A stretch of 64,000 nt of DNA from positions 12,823,983 to 12,887,982 of the forward strand of contig NC_067122.1 in assembly GCF_021347895.1 (NCBI RefSeq). Reading direction: 5' to 3'. Of this stretch, positions 47,708-60,150 are shown in pieces. Source of the stretch: Acanthochromis polyacanthus (lineage: Eukaryota; Chordata; Actinopteri; Pomacentridae). Position 1 is the stretch's first letter, and the number at the start of each line of letters is the position of its first letter. The notes under the pieces are model-generated. The model searched no databases, was not told where the DNA came from, and saw only the letters and a program-made list of their open reading frames with translations. A program made the position numbers and the translations under genes.

Positions 47708-48233
47708 GTACAAGTTCATTTCTGCGCCTTCTCGCTCGGCTTTTTCTGACAGCAAAGATGTTGTTTGGCGTCTGTTACTTCTCTCGCTGCGGGCTATACA
47801 TTTATATCCCCCGCACCGCAGTTGCAAATCTGCGGCATTTATTTATTTTGTCGCACATTCCCATCCAAGTTGGAGATTTTTCTTTCTTTCTAGCTTGCGT
47901 TTAGTCCTGTGTGATTGTCGGGCGGATACCAGCTGTTGAGACCGCAATCTGAATCTCCAGCGTGGTAGCCTTGTGTTTTCTTCCCCCTCCTCTCCTTGTC
48001 TTCGCATTTGATGTATGTTAAGATGATAAATGATCAACAGTAATTCCTTCCAGGGGTTCTACACTTGCTTGTCAGTGCAGCAGACAGGAGCCGTCCCTGT
48101 TATCTTTCCCTAACGCACGCCTGCTGGTGCCGTTTATGGATGGAAGTTTGCACAATATATTCCGCTGATCGCTGCTATTGAGTATTGCATATTTTCACCC
48201 CGGCTTTCTGTTCTGTTTTGTCCTGCCTTATCG

Positions 48234-48245
48234 AGCTCGGTGAGT
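48234..48245 (+). promoter_or_regulatory. Strong splice donor, possible alternative first exon
   Basis: GAGCTCG|GTGAGTC gives a near-perfect donor at 48,240-48,245, still inside the CpG-rich block. It could end a longer or alternative first exon. Confidence 0.35.
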
Positions 48246-48551
48246 CGCATTATAGTAGACAGGGCCTATCTTGCAGTGGGCTTGTTTGCATTATACATAC
48301 AAGTTGTTTGGTTTCTTGGCTGCGACGTCCAACTGTTAGGATTTCCGTGTCATTTGTTCTCGAATCGCCACAACGCACAAGCAGCTCGGCTTTTAAATGG
48401 GACGTTTTCTCTGAAGCTCGCAGGATCTAATTAAGCAGAGATGATGCTCGAACTCTCATATTAACCTGCCATTCGTCTGCTTTCTTCTGGCTGTTCACCA
48501 GTTTCCTCTGTTTATAGTCATGGTAAATTTACCTCAGATGTCCCACAGCTT

Positions 48552-48564
48552 CCCCCCCCCCCCC
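48552..48564. repeat. C13 homopolymer
   Basis: Thirteen C in a row, in the presumed first intron. Confidence 0.9.
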
Positions 48565-48705
48565 AAATCTCATGTTTGTGTGTTCCTAGCTTAATTGGTG
48601 CTTTCCTTTAGCTTACAAAAGCAATGACTTGTGAAAGATTAGTCTCATGGCATTAATTTGCCATTTTCAGTGCAGTAAGTATACTGACTGCAAAAATTGA
48701 ATGGC

Positions 48706-48736
48706 ACCCCCCCACCCCCCACCACCACCACCACCA
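48706..48736. repeat. C-rich and (CCA)n simple repeat
   Basis: Two C runs interrupted by A, followed by about six CCA units. Confidence 0.9.
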
Positions 48737-51700
48737 AATATCATTTTTATGCTTTCTAACATTTAGAGACCCAGTTTTCAGGTCTCTGAAGAGCAACCAC
48801 AAATCAGAAATACTTTTAAAACAGCATTTAAATGTCTCAATTAAGTAAGATTTAAGTAAGATTTAGTTACTTTGCAACTCAGGTTATTTCTGAGGTTAAC
48901 ATTCATCAGTGCAGTGATCGAAATAGTTTCACCTAAGGCATGCAGTCTGAAAAACTGCATTCTAACCAGGAAAGCCAAGGCTGTTGCCTTTTGTCCGGTC
49001 AAATGAAAAATGTATTTCTTGTCCTTCACACATTAGAAGCTTCTTGTTTCTCTGTTATGCTGTTGTTTATCTTGAGCAGGCAGAAAGGATCACTTTCCCT
49101 CTCCTCTATTTCCTTCCCTTCCAGAGGCACAAACATGCTTTGAATCACTTTGAGTGAATGGAGGTCGAGTGCCTCCCCATGACCAGTACAAGAGAAAAGG
49201 TCCATCAGGCTTTGTGACAGCCATTTACCTCCACACTGCTCTTGTCCTCTCTGATCAACCGGCAGAGAATCTTTAGATTGCCTTTAATGGCATGAGGGAG
49301 GGGGCACTTTGCTTAGATCTGTCAGAGAGGAGAGATTTAAAGGTTGTACACAGAGTGCTTGAGAAGGAGCTTAAATATTTCAGCTCTCTTTGGCATAGGA
49401 TGATAGTGCTGCAGAGCAAATTAAGACTGAATACAGAGAGGACCGCTATATAATACCAGGAGATTTGGCAACTTTGGAAACTCTCAAATTTTAATTGGTT
49501 GCTACATGACAAATTGTGGTTACTAAGTGGGATTTTCATAGCAGCAGCGGCCAAGGGAAGAAAAAGAGGGGCAGTAGTGGCAAGGACAAAAGGGGGGAAA
49601 AAAGCAAAAGAAAAGTGAAAATATGAGATTATCCGCAAGTGTCTGATTTATTGAACCCAGCAAGTTCAATGAGATCCAGACTAAGCTGAAATTTATTTGT
49701 GGGAATGCATCATGAGAAATTGCCCTGCCTTTTTGGACATTTAAAATGATCAAAAGTATAAATAACTGCCCTGAGAAACAGCCTGTCATGACTGTAAAAG
49801 CTGAGAAGCTAAATCCAAACCCAGTGCGTGCGTTGGTTGAGACTACTGCCAACATGAACACACAGACTATTTACTCCCAGCTGCCGGGCAAAATTAGCAT
49901 TATAGTTACAGTGCCTGTTTGTTTGGAACTGAACATCATTGTCAAAGTTGCTCAGTGGCAGTTATTATTTTAAGTATTTTTTTATTTATTCTGGACCAGG
50001 AAAAATAAATGCGTCAACTGCAGAAAAGCTAATTTAATCATCATTGTGTCGCAAAGAGGGGTGCTGGTGGCAATCATGAGCAATCCACCTAAAACGTAGC
50101 ATCAGTTGGCTTCAGTTTCATCCATGCCTGTGATAATCTCCCAGAGCTATTTACTGACTCAGCCTGCCCATCGGTATTCTGCGCTGTTGTTGTCACCTGA
50201 CTGCTCAAAGCTGAACGGACAGACAGGTAGGAGGCTCTGCAGATTACCGATGAGGCAAGTTTTGATCTCAAAAGTCTGAGTTCCACTTGTAAGGCTTTGG
50301 AAATGTGTTTGTTCTTGTCTGTCAGCTAAACCAAGATAGTCCTGTTGATAGAAGCAGTATTGATATGGCAAATGATGTCTGAGAGCCCCAATGTCCTCCA
50401 GTGTTAGTATGATTCCTTTTTTTTTTTTGCTTTGGTCATGTTAACACATTTTAACAACCTGAGCATTTTTATAAACTGGACACCAGATAGAACAAGTCTG
50501 GGATGCAAGTCCACATCTCACAGTGTGCAGACAGCATCTCGCTGCTTTCAGTATGGATCAAAGGAGGGGATATCTTGTTACAGGTAGACATGCACTGTAG
50601 GGCACTGATATCTGGGTTCACTGGTTGGTCAATATGGTCTCATCTGAGCAAATTCTCAGTAGTTGCGCATTGTTTTTTGCTTCCATAAGGAGAAAAATGT
50701 CACATCAATGGCAAACTACCAATGATAAATGGTTTGTTTTGAAAAAATCCTGCATTTTCACAATTTTGAACTCATTCAGTCTAATGAAGACTGCTATTTC
50801 TAGCTTACAGTATATAATGGTTTACTGAGCATTTACATGAAGCTTATTCATTAGGATGTAAGATTGTTACTGTTGTGGACTGTAAAAAGAATTTAATACA
50901 TTCTTGGCAGATGTTTTAGTACAAAATAGGATTTAATAAGCTGCAGAAACAGTCTTTTATGTATATTTATAATTAATAAAGGCTACTGAAGCTAGCAGGT
51001 ATAGTGCATTCAGTGAACTATGACTGATTTACTTTACCTGGAGATAAAATGTAGACTTTTTTTTTTTTTTTGCTACGACTCATTAATTGTTTCGCAAATA
51101 GGTATAATTTTGATCAACCAAGATTTTCTTGGGTTGACCACAGCCTTCATAAACTGATGCTGTTAAAAAAAATCTAGTGAAAAATCAAATTAAAGTGAAG
51201 ATTACAACTGTAGAAGAGAGATGAGGAGGTGTTGCATACATTTCTGGCTTACTTGCACTTTTATTTTGACATTAAAACAGATTTTATCTTCAGGACACTA
51301 CGTTAATTTATTCTATTCGTAATATTCAACATTTGCTGTTTCTTTCAGCTGCAACTTATAGATGCTGACACTGGTGACGAGTTGTGTCCCTTTTTATCAT
51401 AGTGTTTTACACCACTATTGCAAAATATGACTTGCCACATTTAGACATTTTTACAATCATGTCAAAGCACACCAGCTGGGTGCATTTTTCTGCCAATATT
51501 TCAGTGCTCTCCCACAAAAGGATGTCCTCAGATTCCCCTACCACAGCTCCAGAAATGCTACTGATCTGAGCAGTGAATTCTCTTAAATCCTCCTCCCCCT
51601 GGATGTGGTCATATTGTTTGGTTTATGATGGTACAATAAATCCCACTATTAAGCTGCTGTGGATGCTGATGTGGTATATTACAGTCGATCTAAAGAAGAA

Positions 51701-54700
51701 AATCTTAAGTAATGTATATTTGTGGAAAGCGCTAGTTTATCTTCTTTTATCATGGAACAACAGTCATTCATTAAACGCTTTACAAAGCCCTCCGATGAGA
51801 GAGTTGTACATGCCCGTGCACATCACTTTTTACAAGATGCTCCACTGCTTTTCTCAAGTATTCTTGCATCATGTGGTGCCATCGTTCCTGCACGCCATCT
51901 GTTAGGCGGATGTTTAAGACTGTTGTTGCTAGAACTTGATTGTTTGATTGCCTCAACACTGGTCCTAAATCTCTGTAACAACCTAATGTGAGGCGGTGAT
52001 TGGTGTTAATTCCTGTGTCTAATGCTCACTTGTATGTGCCCTCAAGAAAATCCTATTTGACTTAGTCTAATTGTTCAGCTTTTGAATTACAGCAGCAGTG
52101 CTAAAGTGAAGCTGAAATCTGTTCAGGTTAAAGAAATGTGTATTGCTCGTGTGGAAGATCCCTGCGAGGATCAGCAGTGTTGGCAGCAGCAGCGATTTAA
52201 CCTGCCATCTGGTGTTGAGTAGCTAAGAGAGCTTGGCAGCCTGAAGGCAACCAACTTGGGGGCTCCAACCGTATCACTAACAGAGCTCTTCATTTCTAAT
52301 CACTTTCATGATAAGCAACCACGCAGGGAACCTTGAAATTGGAGGTAAGGACTTTGCAATAGCAAGTTCAGGAGCTACATGAAAGATGAAGTGAGCCATC
52401 AGCCTTATTCTGCATTTGCTGTATGTGAGCAGTGTGTGAGACGGGATTGTGGCTGCAGTGCTGCTGTGTTAAGCCCAGCTGACAGTCCCTTTGAGCAGAG
52501 GAGAAAAGTGGAGCAGTTTAAAGAAGTTGGATTATACTGTTCACCAGGGAGTTGCTGTACAACTTTCCCACATTTTCATAACTTCTCAAAAGCATACAAT
52601 GAGCACTTCAGTCTTCCACACTGGTGTCAGCATCCGGTGTAATCTGTAGTCCCAAGGGTGCTGCGGTTGACTACAACTAACACTGGAGGCACATATTCTA
52701 CTTTTGATACCATTTGTCATGTTGAACAAAAAGTTCTTATTCTGCTATTTAAAAGAAGCTATTTCTGCTTCTTTTTTAGTGCTCTGGAGAGCCCATTTAT
52801 CACACACACACGCACATCCGAAGTTGTAAACATTAATTTTGTCATGCTGAATCAGTTCAGGCACTTTCTACCAGTTAATTATTGTGTGGGCTTAGTTGGT
52901 CTGTGAAAACTTTACTGCAGAATCTCTTAGTGTTAACAAGGCTAGTATTTGGGCGGAGGATGACTTAAACTGTTATATTGTTAGTAATGACTGGCATATA
53001 CCTAGAACTGAACCTAAATGTGGAATATTGCTACTTTTCGTATCTAAATAAACCTTTGATTAATTTTTGTTGCATAAATAAACTTTAGGAGGACCTTTTT
53101 GTTTGATTTGTGGGGCTAAAACTCAGACCAGTGTAAACTTCACTGCACTCAGACATCAGGCAGCATCCCAGTTAAACTACAGAAATTGTGCTTACTGTGT
53201 GCTTTTAGTAGTGAAAAAATCCAAAGTGCAGTTAGAGCTGTTACAATAAAATGCACGACACGCTTGTAGCTCTTGTGCTGTCCCACTTCAGTTTGCTGTG
53301 GGACAGAGGAGGACAACTTGGGTTGAAACAGTCACAAAAATATTACACTTGCCAGGTAATGTGGCACTCCTTAGAGACAGAATAATCCTGAGCTTTTGTT
53401 TTTGCAGTTGCATTTTTTCCCCCTTTATCCAGCAGTGCTAAAACAAGCAAATCACGTGGTGTGATCACCAGCGGGATGTAGGACACTACCGCTGTACATC
53501 TCTGAAGTTACCAGTGTCCTGCTTCAGGGATTGTATTAGAATAAAATTGCAGCCTTGGAACAGGATGATAAATTGAGCCACTAAATTTAAGTTGTGTGTC
53601 GCAGTTGCATTTTATTACAGATTTTCCCCCTTAAATATGAGAATCGACTATTGTATATACCTAGATTTATTGCAAGAAATTCCATGACATTTATTACCCC
53701 TTTGCTGCTGGCCTATGAATATATGGTTGTGTAGGAGTTGACCCTCTCGGCCGAAACCTGTTCCCTCCGAACATTGATATGTTGAACATTTCCCCAATAG
53801 CTGAGACCGTGGTTCAGTGGTTTGGACCAGAGAACAGGGGTGTCCACAGAGATTGCTTGTCTGGAAAGCAGCCATCACTCTACTGTAATAGAGACTGAGA
53901 GCCCAGATTTATGTGGCTCTTACTTTAGGAAAAAGGAATGGCTTAAGGGGGGAAAGGAGCTTGAAATCAAAATGGTACCAGAATGGATAGACGGAAGGTA
54001 ACCAAGAATGCATTATTAATGTGGTAGCAGAGGTTCTCTGTATTCTGTCTGTCTTTTGGGGGCATTTTGCCTCTCAGTGTAAGTCTGAAAAAAATAACGG
54101 AGAGTGCTTTCACGGTCAGCGTTTGGGTAGCTTGGTAGAATAAGTCTGCAAGGCTATTAACTTTATATTCTGAACCATGTTTACATGATAACTTGGTTCT
54201 CTGTGGAAATTAAGTTGGGAGACTTGGGGGAACCCAGGAATTTTCCATTTGCAAGAGACATATTTTGTTGGGATTTTTCTTTGGGGTGTTTCTTTCCATA
54301 TTGCATCAACAAACTCTCAGTCACACATCCCCACTGTGCAGAACCTTTTCATAGCATTGGAGAGAAAACCCTACCTGAAATGTCACTGGAGCAGCTCTGA
54401 AAGGTTTGGTGTTTGAGCTCAAAGGAAGCCCTGTACTTGCATGTTTACTGCACTGAGCTGGCTGGAGTCAGACCCCCGCTGCTGGATAAATGCAAGGTTT
54501 TTCTGCACTCAGCACATCTTACTGGCCAATATTAGTTCTCTTGCTTTTTTTCTTGCCTCTTTCTGAAGAATGAGAGGTCAGCATTTATGTAAGGATGATA
54601 CACCACCAGTGTAACATTTTACCAGGGAATAGGGTGTAGTTTTCCATTCTGGTTCTTTAAATTATAGCTCTGTCTATTTTGGACCATTGGAATGCCGGTT

Positions 54701-55717
54701 GAGGTCAGCAATTGGGTGAACTTAAGAACTCTCTGTGTGACATGATCGTAGAGGGTTGAGTTGAGGACATCCACATGGATGGCTTAAGTTTACAATCAGA
54801 CCTTTGACTTCCGTGGCCTCTTACTGTGCTTTTAGAGAAATGAATGGTGAGATCGCTAGTATATGTCTCATCAATTTATCATTTGAGACATTACATTGCA
54901 TATCACAAAAGTCTTTTTGTTAACAACCCCTCATGACGTTGCTCAGTTTATCTATCCTGTCTAGTTTATTACTAGTTCAGAGTAGTAATTATCAGTGATT
55001 GATAAATATCCCCTTATTACATAGTTCCTTTATTCACAAATCAGTCAATCTACTGACTTCTTTATCAGTGGAGTTTTTTTACATGGAGAAATGATCAATA
55101 TTTTTAATCTCACAACTGTCCTTTGTTCGGGAGCCAGAGTCTGATCCATGAGTACACTATTAGTCTTGTTTTCTGTAAAAACACACACAACATTCTTGCC
55201 TTTCATTAACCCCTGTTTAGGAAAGCACCACTATTAGTTGCAGCTAAAGCTCAAATTACGCTGTTACCCCTCAGGCAAGTGTCGGTGAACTTTCTGGGGA
55301 TAATTTGAAACGGGCAGTTTTAGGAGACGGTGAGGGAAATGATGGCCAGAGCCATGTGAATTGCTACACCTGTTTGGCTGTTGTTTGAATGTGTGTGCTT
55401 CACATGAAGTCTGCTCATTGAAAATTAAAAATGGAGAGCGTTTTAAGCACGTGTCAACTAAATAATTAATGTTAACCTAGTGCATGTGTAACAAGCGCTG
55501 CCTTGTTTTGGGTATCCAGGTGTGATGCGGTGAATTGAAGCTACTTTTGACTTTGGGGCTCAGATTTGTATCACTCACTTCAATCAACATTCCTACTTTG
55601 ATGGATGTGAAGTAAAACAATTTTTATCATGTGAAATGTGACCCGAGTTATCTCCCGATAAACCTAAGTGACACAGAACAGTCACATGAACTTGCTGCTA
55701 CAACTGTGCTATGTTAG

Positions 55718-55744
55718 TTTTTTTTTTTTTTTTTTTTTTTTTTT
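55718..55744. repeat. T27 homopolymer
   Basis: Twenty-seven T in a row, followed by AGACCGAAAAAGCAAAC. A long T run of this kind can be the 3' poly(A) of a retroposed copy on the minus strand, but the sequence beyond it was not recognised and no target duplication is evident. Confidence 0.9.
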
Positions 55745-57842
55745 AGACCGAAAAAGCAAACTAGCGATATAACTGAAGCCATGTTGGTCAAATAGATGGC
55801 TAAAAAAAAGTTCTTGCTGGTTCTGGTAGACGACCAACAATGGTGCATTGAGGAAGAGGAGGGGAGTCATGTGTGGACTGTTCCTCAATACATTATATGT
55901 TTATTTGTAAGCATATAAAACGTGCTGTTGGCCAGATAGGGATTGTAATGATAATTTGTTCATTGCTAGTATTAAATAAACCTATTAAAACATATTTACT
56001 AATGAGGCAGAAGATGAAGGACATGCATGTCAAAACATGTATTTTACATCACCAGGTGGAGTCTTTCTGTGTAATGACATGTAAACTGCAGTTTGCTTGC
56101 TGTGTTTAACACTGTTGCGACTCAAGGAGAAAGTTTTGTGTTAGCAGAAAGCGTTGTTGGGGTTTAGCTAGCGACAGGCCACCATGCTGCAGAGACTTCT
56201 GACCAATAAAAATAATAGCCCCACATAACGGGTCTATCTTTAAATACTTGTTGATCCTTCACTGTCAACATGTGTCAACAACTAAACTTGTTTTTGTATT
56301 CCCAGAGCCCATCTACTGTCCTGTACTGCTGTAAAGCAAGATGGTTATTTCAGTGATCAGTCCGAGATGCTAAGTGTTGCTCATGGTGGAAGCTGTGTCC
56401 TTAAGGACATATGCTGAAAGCAGCTGACTGAACATCATGGCACTGAACACAACCATTACAGACAAGGAGGTAATTGGATTCACAAATCAGCCATGGCTCC
56501 AGGTTTATAGTGGCACTGGCCTTTATGGGTCATATTTCAGAGGCTGGTGGGCAGTTAATCAGAGGAGGCTTGGTGGTAACGAGAAACTGGTGAATGAGAG
56601 AGAGTGTCAGAGGAGCACCTGAACTTCCCCTTTCCTTCAGAGAAAATACACAGATTGGATCCTAAAACAGTAGTCCCAAATGAAATCTTGTCAAATATTA
56701 TAGCCCTTAGCTGAAATAGACTGAAATATGAGGTGTGCTTTTTTTGTTTCTCTGGCTGAAATTGTGCTTTTCACTGCCTTGACCTTGCCTTCTTGTAACA
56801 GTTTCTTTTAGTTTACCTTCTGGTGCTTTATGTGGAACCTTTTACTCCAAACCACTTATTCTGTGCGTCTCTGTCTTCGTGTTTGGTTGGTGTCTCCCTT
56901 GTAGACAAATAAAATTTCTCCTGTGTAACAGGGAGGTTGATTATAAAGTATGTGTATATTTGTGAGAGTGGGTGGGAGGAATAGCTAAGGAGAATCTTTT
57001 CCTCGTCTTTCCCTCAGTGAGCGGAAACGTACTGCAGGTTCTCAGTCATGCTTTCTGTGCTTGTCCCAACAGAAGTCGAGGAGGTGGATCGATATGAAGA
57101 TTAATTATTGTGTCCAGCTTGAGGGTTGCACCAACAACCTGCATTTTTCAGGCCTCTAGTGAGTGCCCAAATGCTTCCCTTTCTGACGAGCGCTGAGCTT
57201 TAGCTTGTTAGTGTGGTCTCTGGACCGGAGCTGTGCTGAGAGAAAATTGGACCAGGCTCCAGGGGTAACGCGCTGAGGCTCAGTGCAGCTCAACTCGGCA
57301 CCACCAAAAGGCAAACCAGGGGTCCCACAGCATTTTCTGGGCTTAATGTAACCTCCTGGACATTAGGTTTTAGGTTAACTATTCTCTGAGGCATCAAAAG
57401 TGCAGGTTGTACTCTGTAGGCTGCAGTGGAATGATAACCGTTTCTCTTCCACTTCTTGCTCTTGGATCAATCTGTGCTGGATCATTTATAGAAGACTTTT
57501 CAAGAAACAAGTCCAGGCAAACACAATTTATAGTCTGGTGTACAAGTATGTAAATACTTCAAAAGGAAATGACTCCCTCGTTTATTCTGCATTGTAATAA
57601 TGCAATCTGCTTGTCTGCATTGGGACTATTTAATAGGGTTTTGCAATTTATCAATGTATCTCCACTGAAACACATTAATATATTGTGTCTTGAAATCTCC
57701 ACCATGTCATGCCAATAAATCAGCAGCATGTGTTTGGGTGTAGGTCTGAACTGCCGAGACAAGAAAAACTGACCAAGAGCAGGGTAATAAATTTCCCTAC
57801 TGAAGGCCAGTGGAGCATTTTAGTGTGTTAAAGATATGTTGA
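55745..57842. other. Noncoding stretch
   Basis: No gene or mobile element recognised. Confidence 0.5.
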
Positions 57843-58010
57843 AATCATCAGATAAACACGAATCAGTTCCAACCAGATGTCAGTGGTGACGATATCACTC
57901 CACACGATCCCCAGATCGAAGACATTGATGATGAACAGATTATCGAAGCAGCATCTATTACTCAACTCAGTCCCACCCCCCAGAAGGATTTACATATGCT
58001 TGTAAATTGA
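57843..58010 (+). other. Coding-like fragment of unknown origin
   Basis: One frame is open for 55 codons up to TGA at 58,008. It has a strikingly protein-like acidic composition: NQFQPDVSGDDITPHDPQIE, then DIDDEQIIEAASITQLSPT. It has no ATG at the start and no convincing acceptor or donor. The possibilities are an exon of the gene begun at 47 kb, a retrotransposon or transposon gene fragment, or chance. I do not recognise a family. Confidence 0.3.
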
Positions 58011-59676
58011 TTTTCACATGCCTTCTAAAAATGTAGTCCTATTGTTCAAGGAGATGTGATTATTTTAGCGACTTAATGTTCCCCAGCTCATCTCCATTTT
58101 GTTGTAATTCACATCCATCTGAATTGATTGGTAATTATTAGTGTTCCCTTCTAACAATGTATCATTCTGTTCTTTCAGGTTGAGTCTGCTCCATTAGGTT
58201 GTCATAGAGTCAACCTTAAAGAGAATGTCACTGAAAATATGCTCATTACGGTTATTTACCAAGAGATACGAGACTGACTGTGAAAATAGGAAAAGCAAAA
58301 AGATGACAAATGAAAAGGAAAAATTCTCGTGGCTTTGCTTTCATACTGTAACACAGTTTATCCAGAGAACAACAATGCATGTTTGATTTGGAATTGTTAA
58401 ACATGATGCAGTCCATTTTGCTGATTAAAAAAATAACTAGATTGCTTGTTCAAAGAAATTTACTCCATTATCATGCATCATAAAAACTGGAAATTCTCTC
58501 TTTTTGCAGCTGGGATGAGGAAAAGATTAGCATTTTTGTTTTAAAAATACTGAAAATATAGATAAATTCAAAACTCAATTTATTGAAAATTAGTTTCATG
58601 TAATGTTTATTCATGTTGCATATATGAAAAGCTTCTCTAAGGATACAAGTGTAAGAGAAGCTTGAAAGAGGTGAAGCTGAAATTGTAATAATGAGTCATA
58701 AAAGTAAATCAGTTCGTTAACCTTGGTTGTTATTTTTATTCTGCCTTTTTGCAGTGAAGCCTGAGTTCTCAGGCTGCTCGAGCGACAGCAGCTGAGGATT
58801 TTTGTACACTGTTAGTAAACATCCCTGAGCAAATTCTGGTAACACCTTACAGGCTTTTTTCATATTAAATGATCAGTCATTGCCATCTTGTGCTTGTCGC
58901 AGCCTTTCTGTCCTGTATCCTCTCTCATCGCTTCATCCATTAATAACGGTGTGAGTACAGTCCCAAGTCAGTCTGCTCTGATGAGTGATGGATGGATAGA
59001 TGGCACGAGGAGAGACAGAAGAGAACAAAGGAAACACAAAGGAGCAGAGCCAAGCTCAGCCAAATCATAGCCTCCGGAGCTATCCTGTTGCATGATCTAT
59101 GTGGCTTCATTTGTTTGTGCTGCTTTGGTAATTAAACAGGGGAGGCCCACTCAGTGGAGTCTGACTGTTGGCTTAGTTTTTCTCCCCTAATCTTCCCATA
59201 AGACCAGATAATTAATGGTGGAATGGCAGGAGGGCCCGCAGTCCTTCTGTTAATGGAAAGGATTCATCTTGTTTACTCGACTTGCTTCTCGTTTCTTTAC
59301 GCAGAGCTTGGCCAGGGTGTCATTGCGGTGGTGGTCTAGGATATGGAGATTTGGCATCTGTCCAGACGTCTAATGGCAGATGATATCGTGACAAGTTCTG
59401 GCGCAGACAGAAATGTTCTCAGCTTGGATTTATCCCTCATCCTAATTGTCAGGCTTTATCACCACTGTTGTTTTAACCACATATTAAACGGGTTATGGCA
59501 GTGCTGAAAGTTCAAGCACTGTTTTTTTCTTTCCACCAAATCGTCCATCGCAATTTCTACGAGAGGTGCTGTTCAATATTATAATTTTATTTTTATGCAT
59601 TTTATTTTGCATGTTAAACGTTAAGGAGCATGGTTTGTGAAACTCAGCTCTTAGTGGTTTGAATACTGCACACTTC
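58011..59676. other. Noncoding stretch
   Basis: AT-rich with no recognised gene. There is a short GATGGATGGATAGATGG run near 58,988. Confidence 0.5.
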
Positions 59677-60150
59677 TGATCAACCACAACATTAAAACCA
59701 CCTGTAAAATGTTGTGTTGGCCTCGCTTGTGTCGCATAAACAGCTCTGAATTACTAGGGCATGGACAAAGGACCTCTGTAGGTGTTGCGTGGTGTCTGGA
59801 ACCAGGATGTCCTGTGTGCTGGGTGGGGTTTTGTGGATCAGGTTTGTTCTGGTGCCCATGGATGCTCAAGTCAGATTAGGACTGTGGGACTTCTGGAGGC
59901 TGGACCTGATGCTTTTGGCCCTTGGGCATGTTCCTCAAGCTTTTCCAAGGTGGAATGGTGCCTTGATACTGCTGCTGTTTGGGTTCTGCTGTTACTTGGT
60001 CTGCAGCAATGCTTTTGTGGGTGGTACGTGTCAAAGAGACAGCCATGCGAATGCCAGGACCCAAGGTTTCCCAGCAGAACAGTGCATTGTAATGAGATGG
60101 TTAACATTATTCGCATCATCTGTCAGTGGTTTTAATGTTGTGACTGATCC
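59677..60150 (-). mobile_element. Tc1-like transposon C, internally deleted
   Basis: The left end TGATCAACCACAACATTAAA and the complement of the right end, GGATCAGTCACAACATTAAA, form an inverted repeat of about 26 bp with few mismatches. The inside carries antisense landmarks of the matching fish Tc1-like transposase: AACAGCTCTGAATTAC, GGGCATGGACAAAGGACCTC, 'tctgcagcaatgcttttgtg', 'tggtacgtgtcaaagagaca' and 'ggacccaaggtttcccagca'. It then jumps directly to the other end. The DNA-binding half is deleted, leaving 474 bp. The 117- and 218-codon plus-strand open frames across it are antisense artefacts. Confidence 0.8.

Larger units (their letters stand above)
47230..48430 (+). promoter_or_regulatory. 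CpG-rich promoter region
   Basis: In a window where CpG is scarce, this 1.2-kb block is dense in CpG. Densest is 47,400-47,830, where gcgcgctgcg, GCCGGCACGTCG, CCGCTTCGAC and GCGGAGCGGACCCG occur close together. It has no repeat signature like the LTR at 737. CpG-rich blocks of this sort mark vertebrate promoters and first exons. Confidence 0.6.
48431..55717. other. Long noncoding stretch, probably intronic
   Basis: About 7.3 kb. It contains a C13 run (48,552-48,564), a C-rich (CCA)n tract (48,706-48,736) and T13 near 51,060. A 53-codon open frame at 52,061-52,219 contains CIARVEDPCEDQQCWQQQRF and follows an acceptor-like 'gttcagcttttgaattacag', but no good donor follows, so it is not called. 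Confidence 0.5.

Noticed and set aside
47677..47904. A hydrophobic continuation of the frame through the donor at 47,708, resembling a membrane segment.
   Set aside because: Pyrimidine-rich intron-like sequence produces Leu/Phe-rich translations, and the donor fits better as the exon end.
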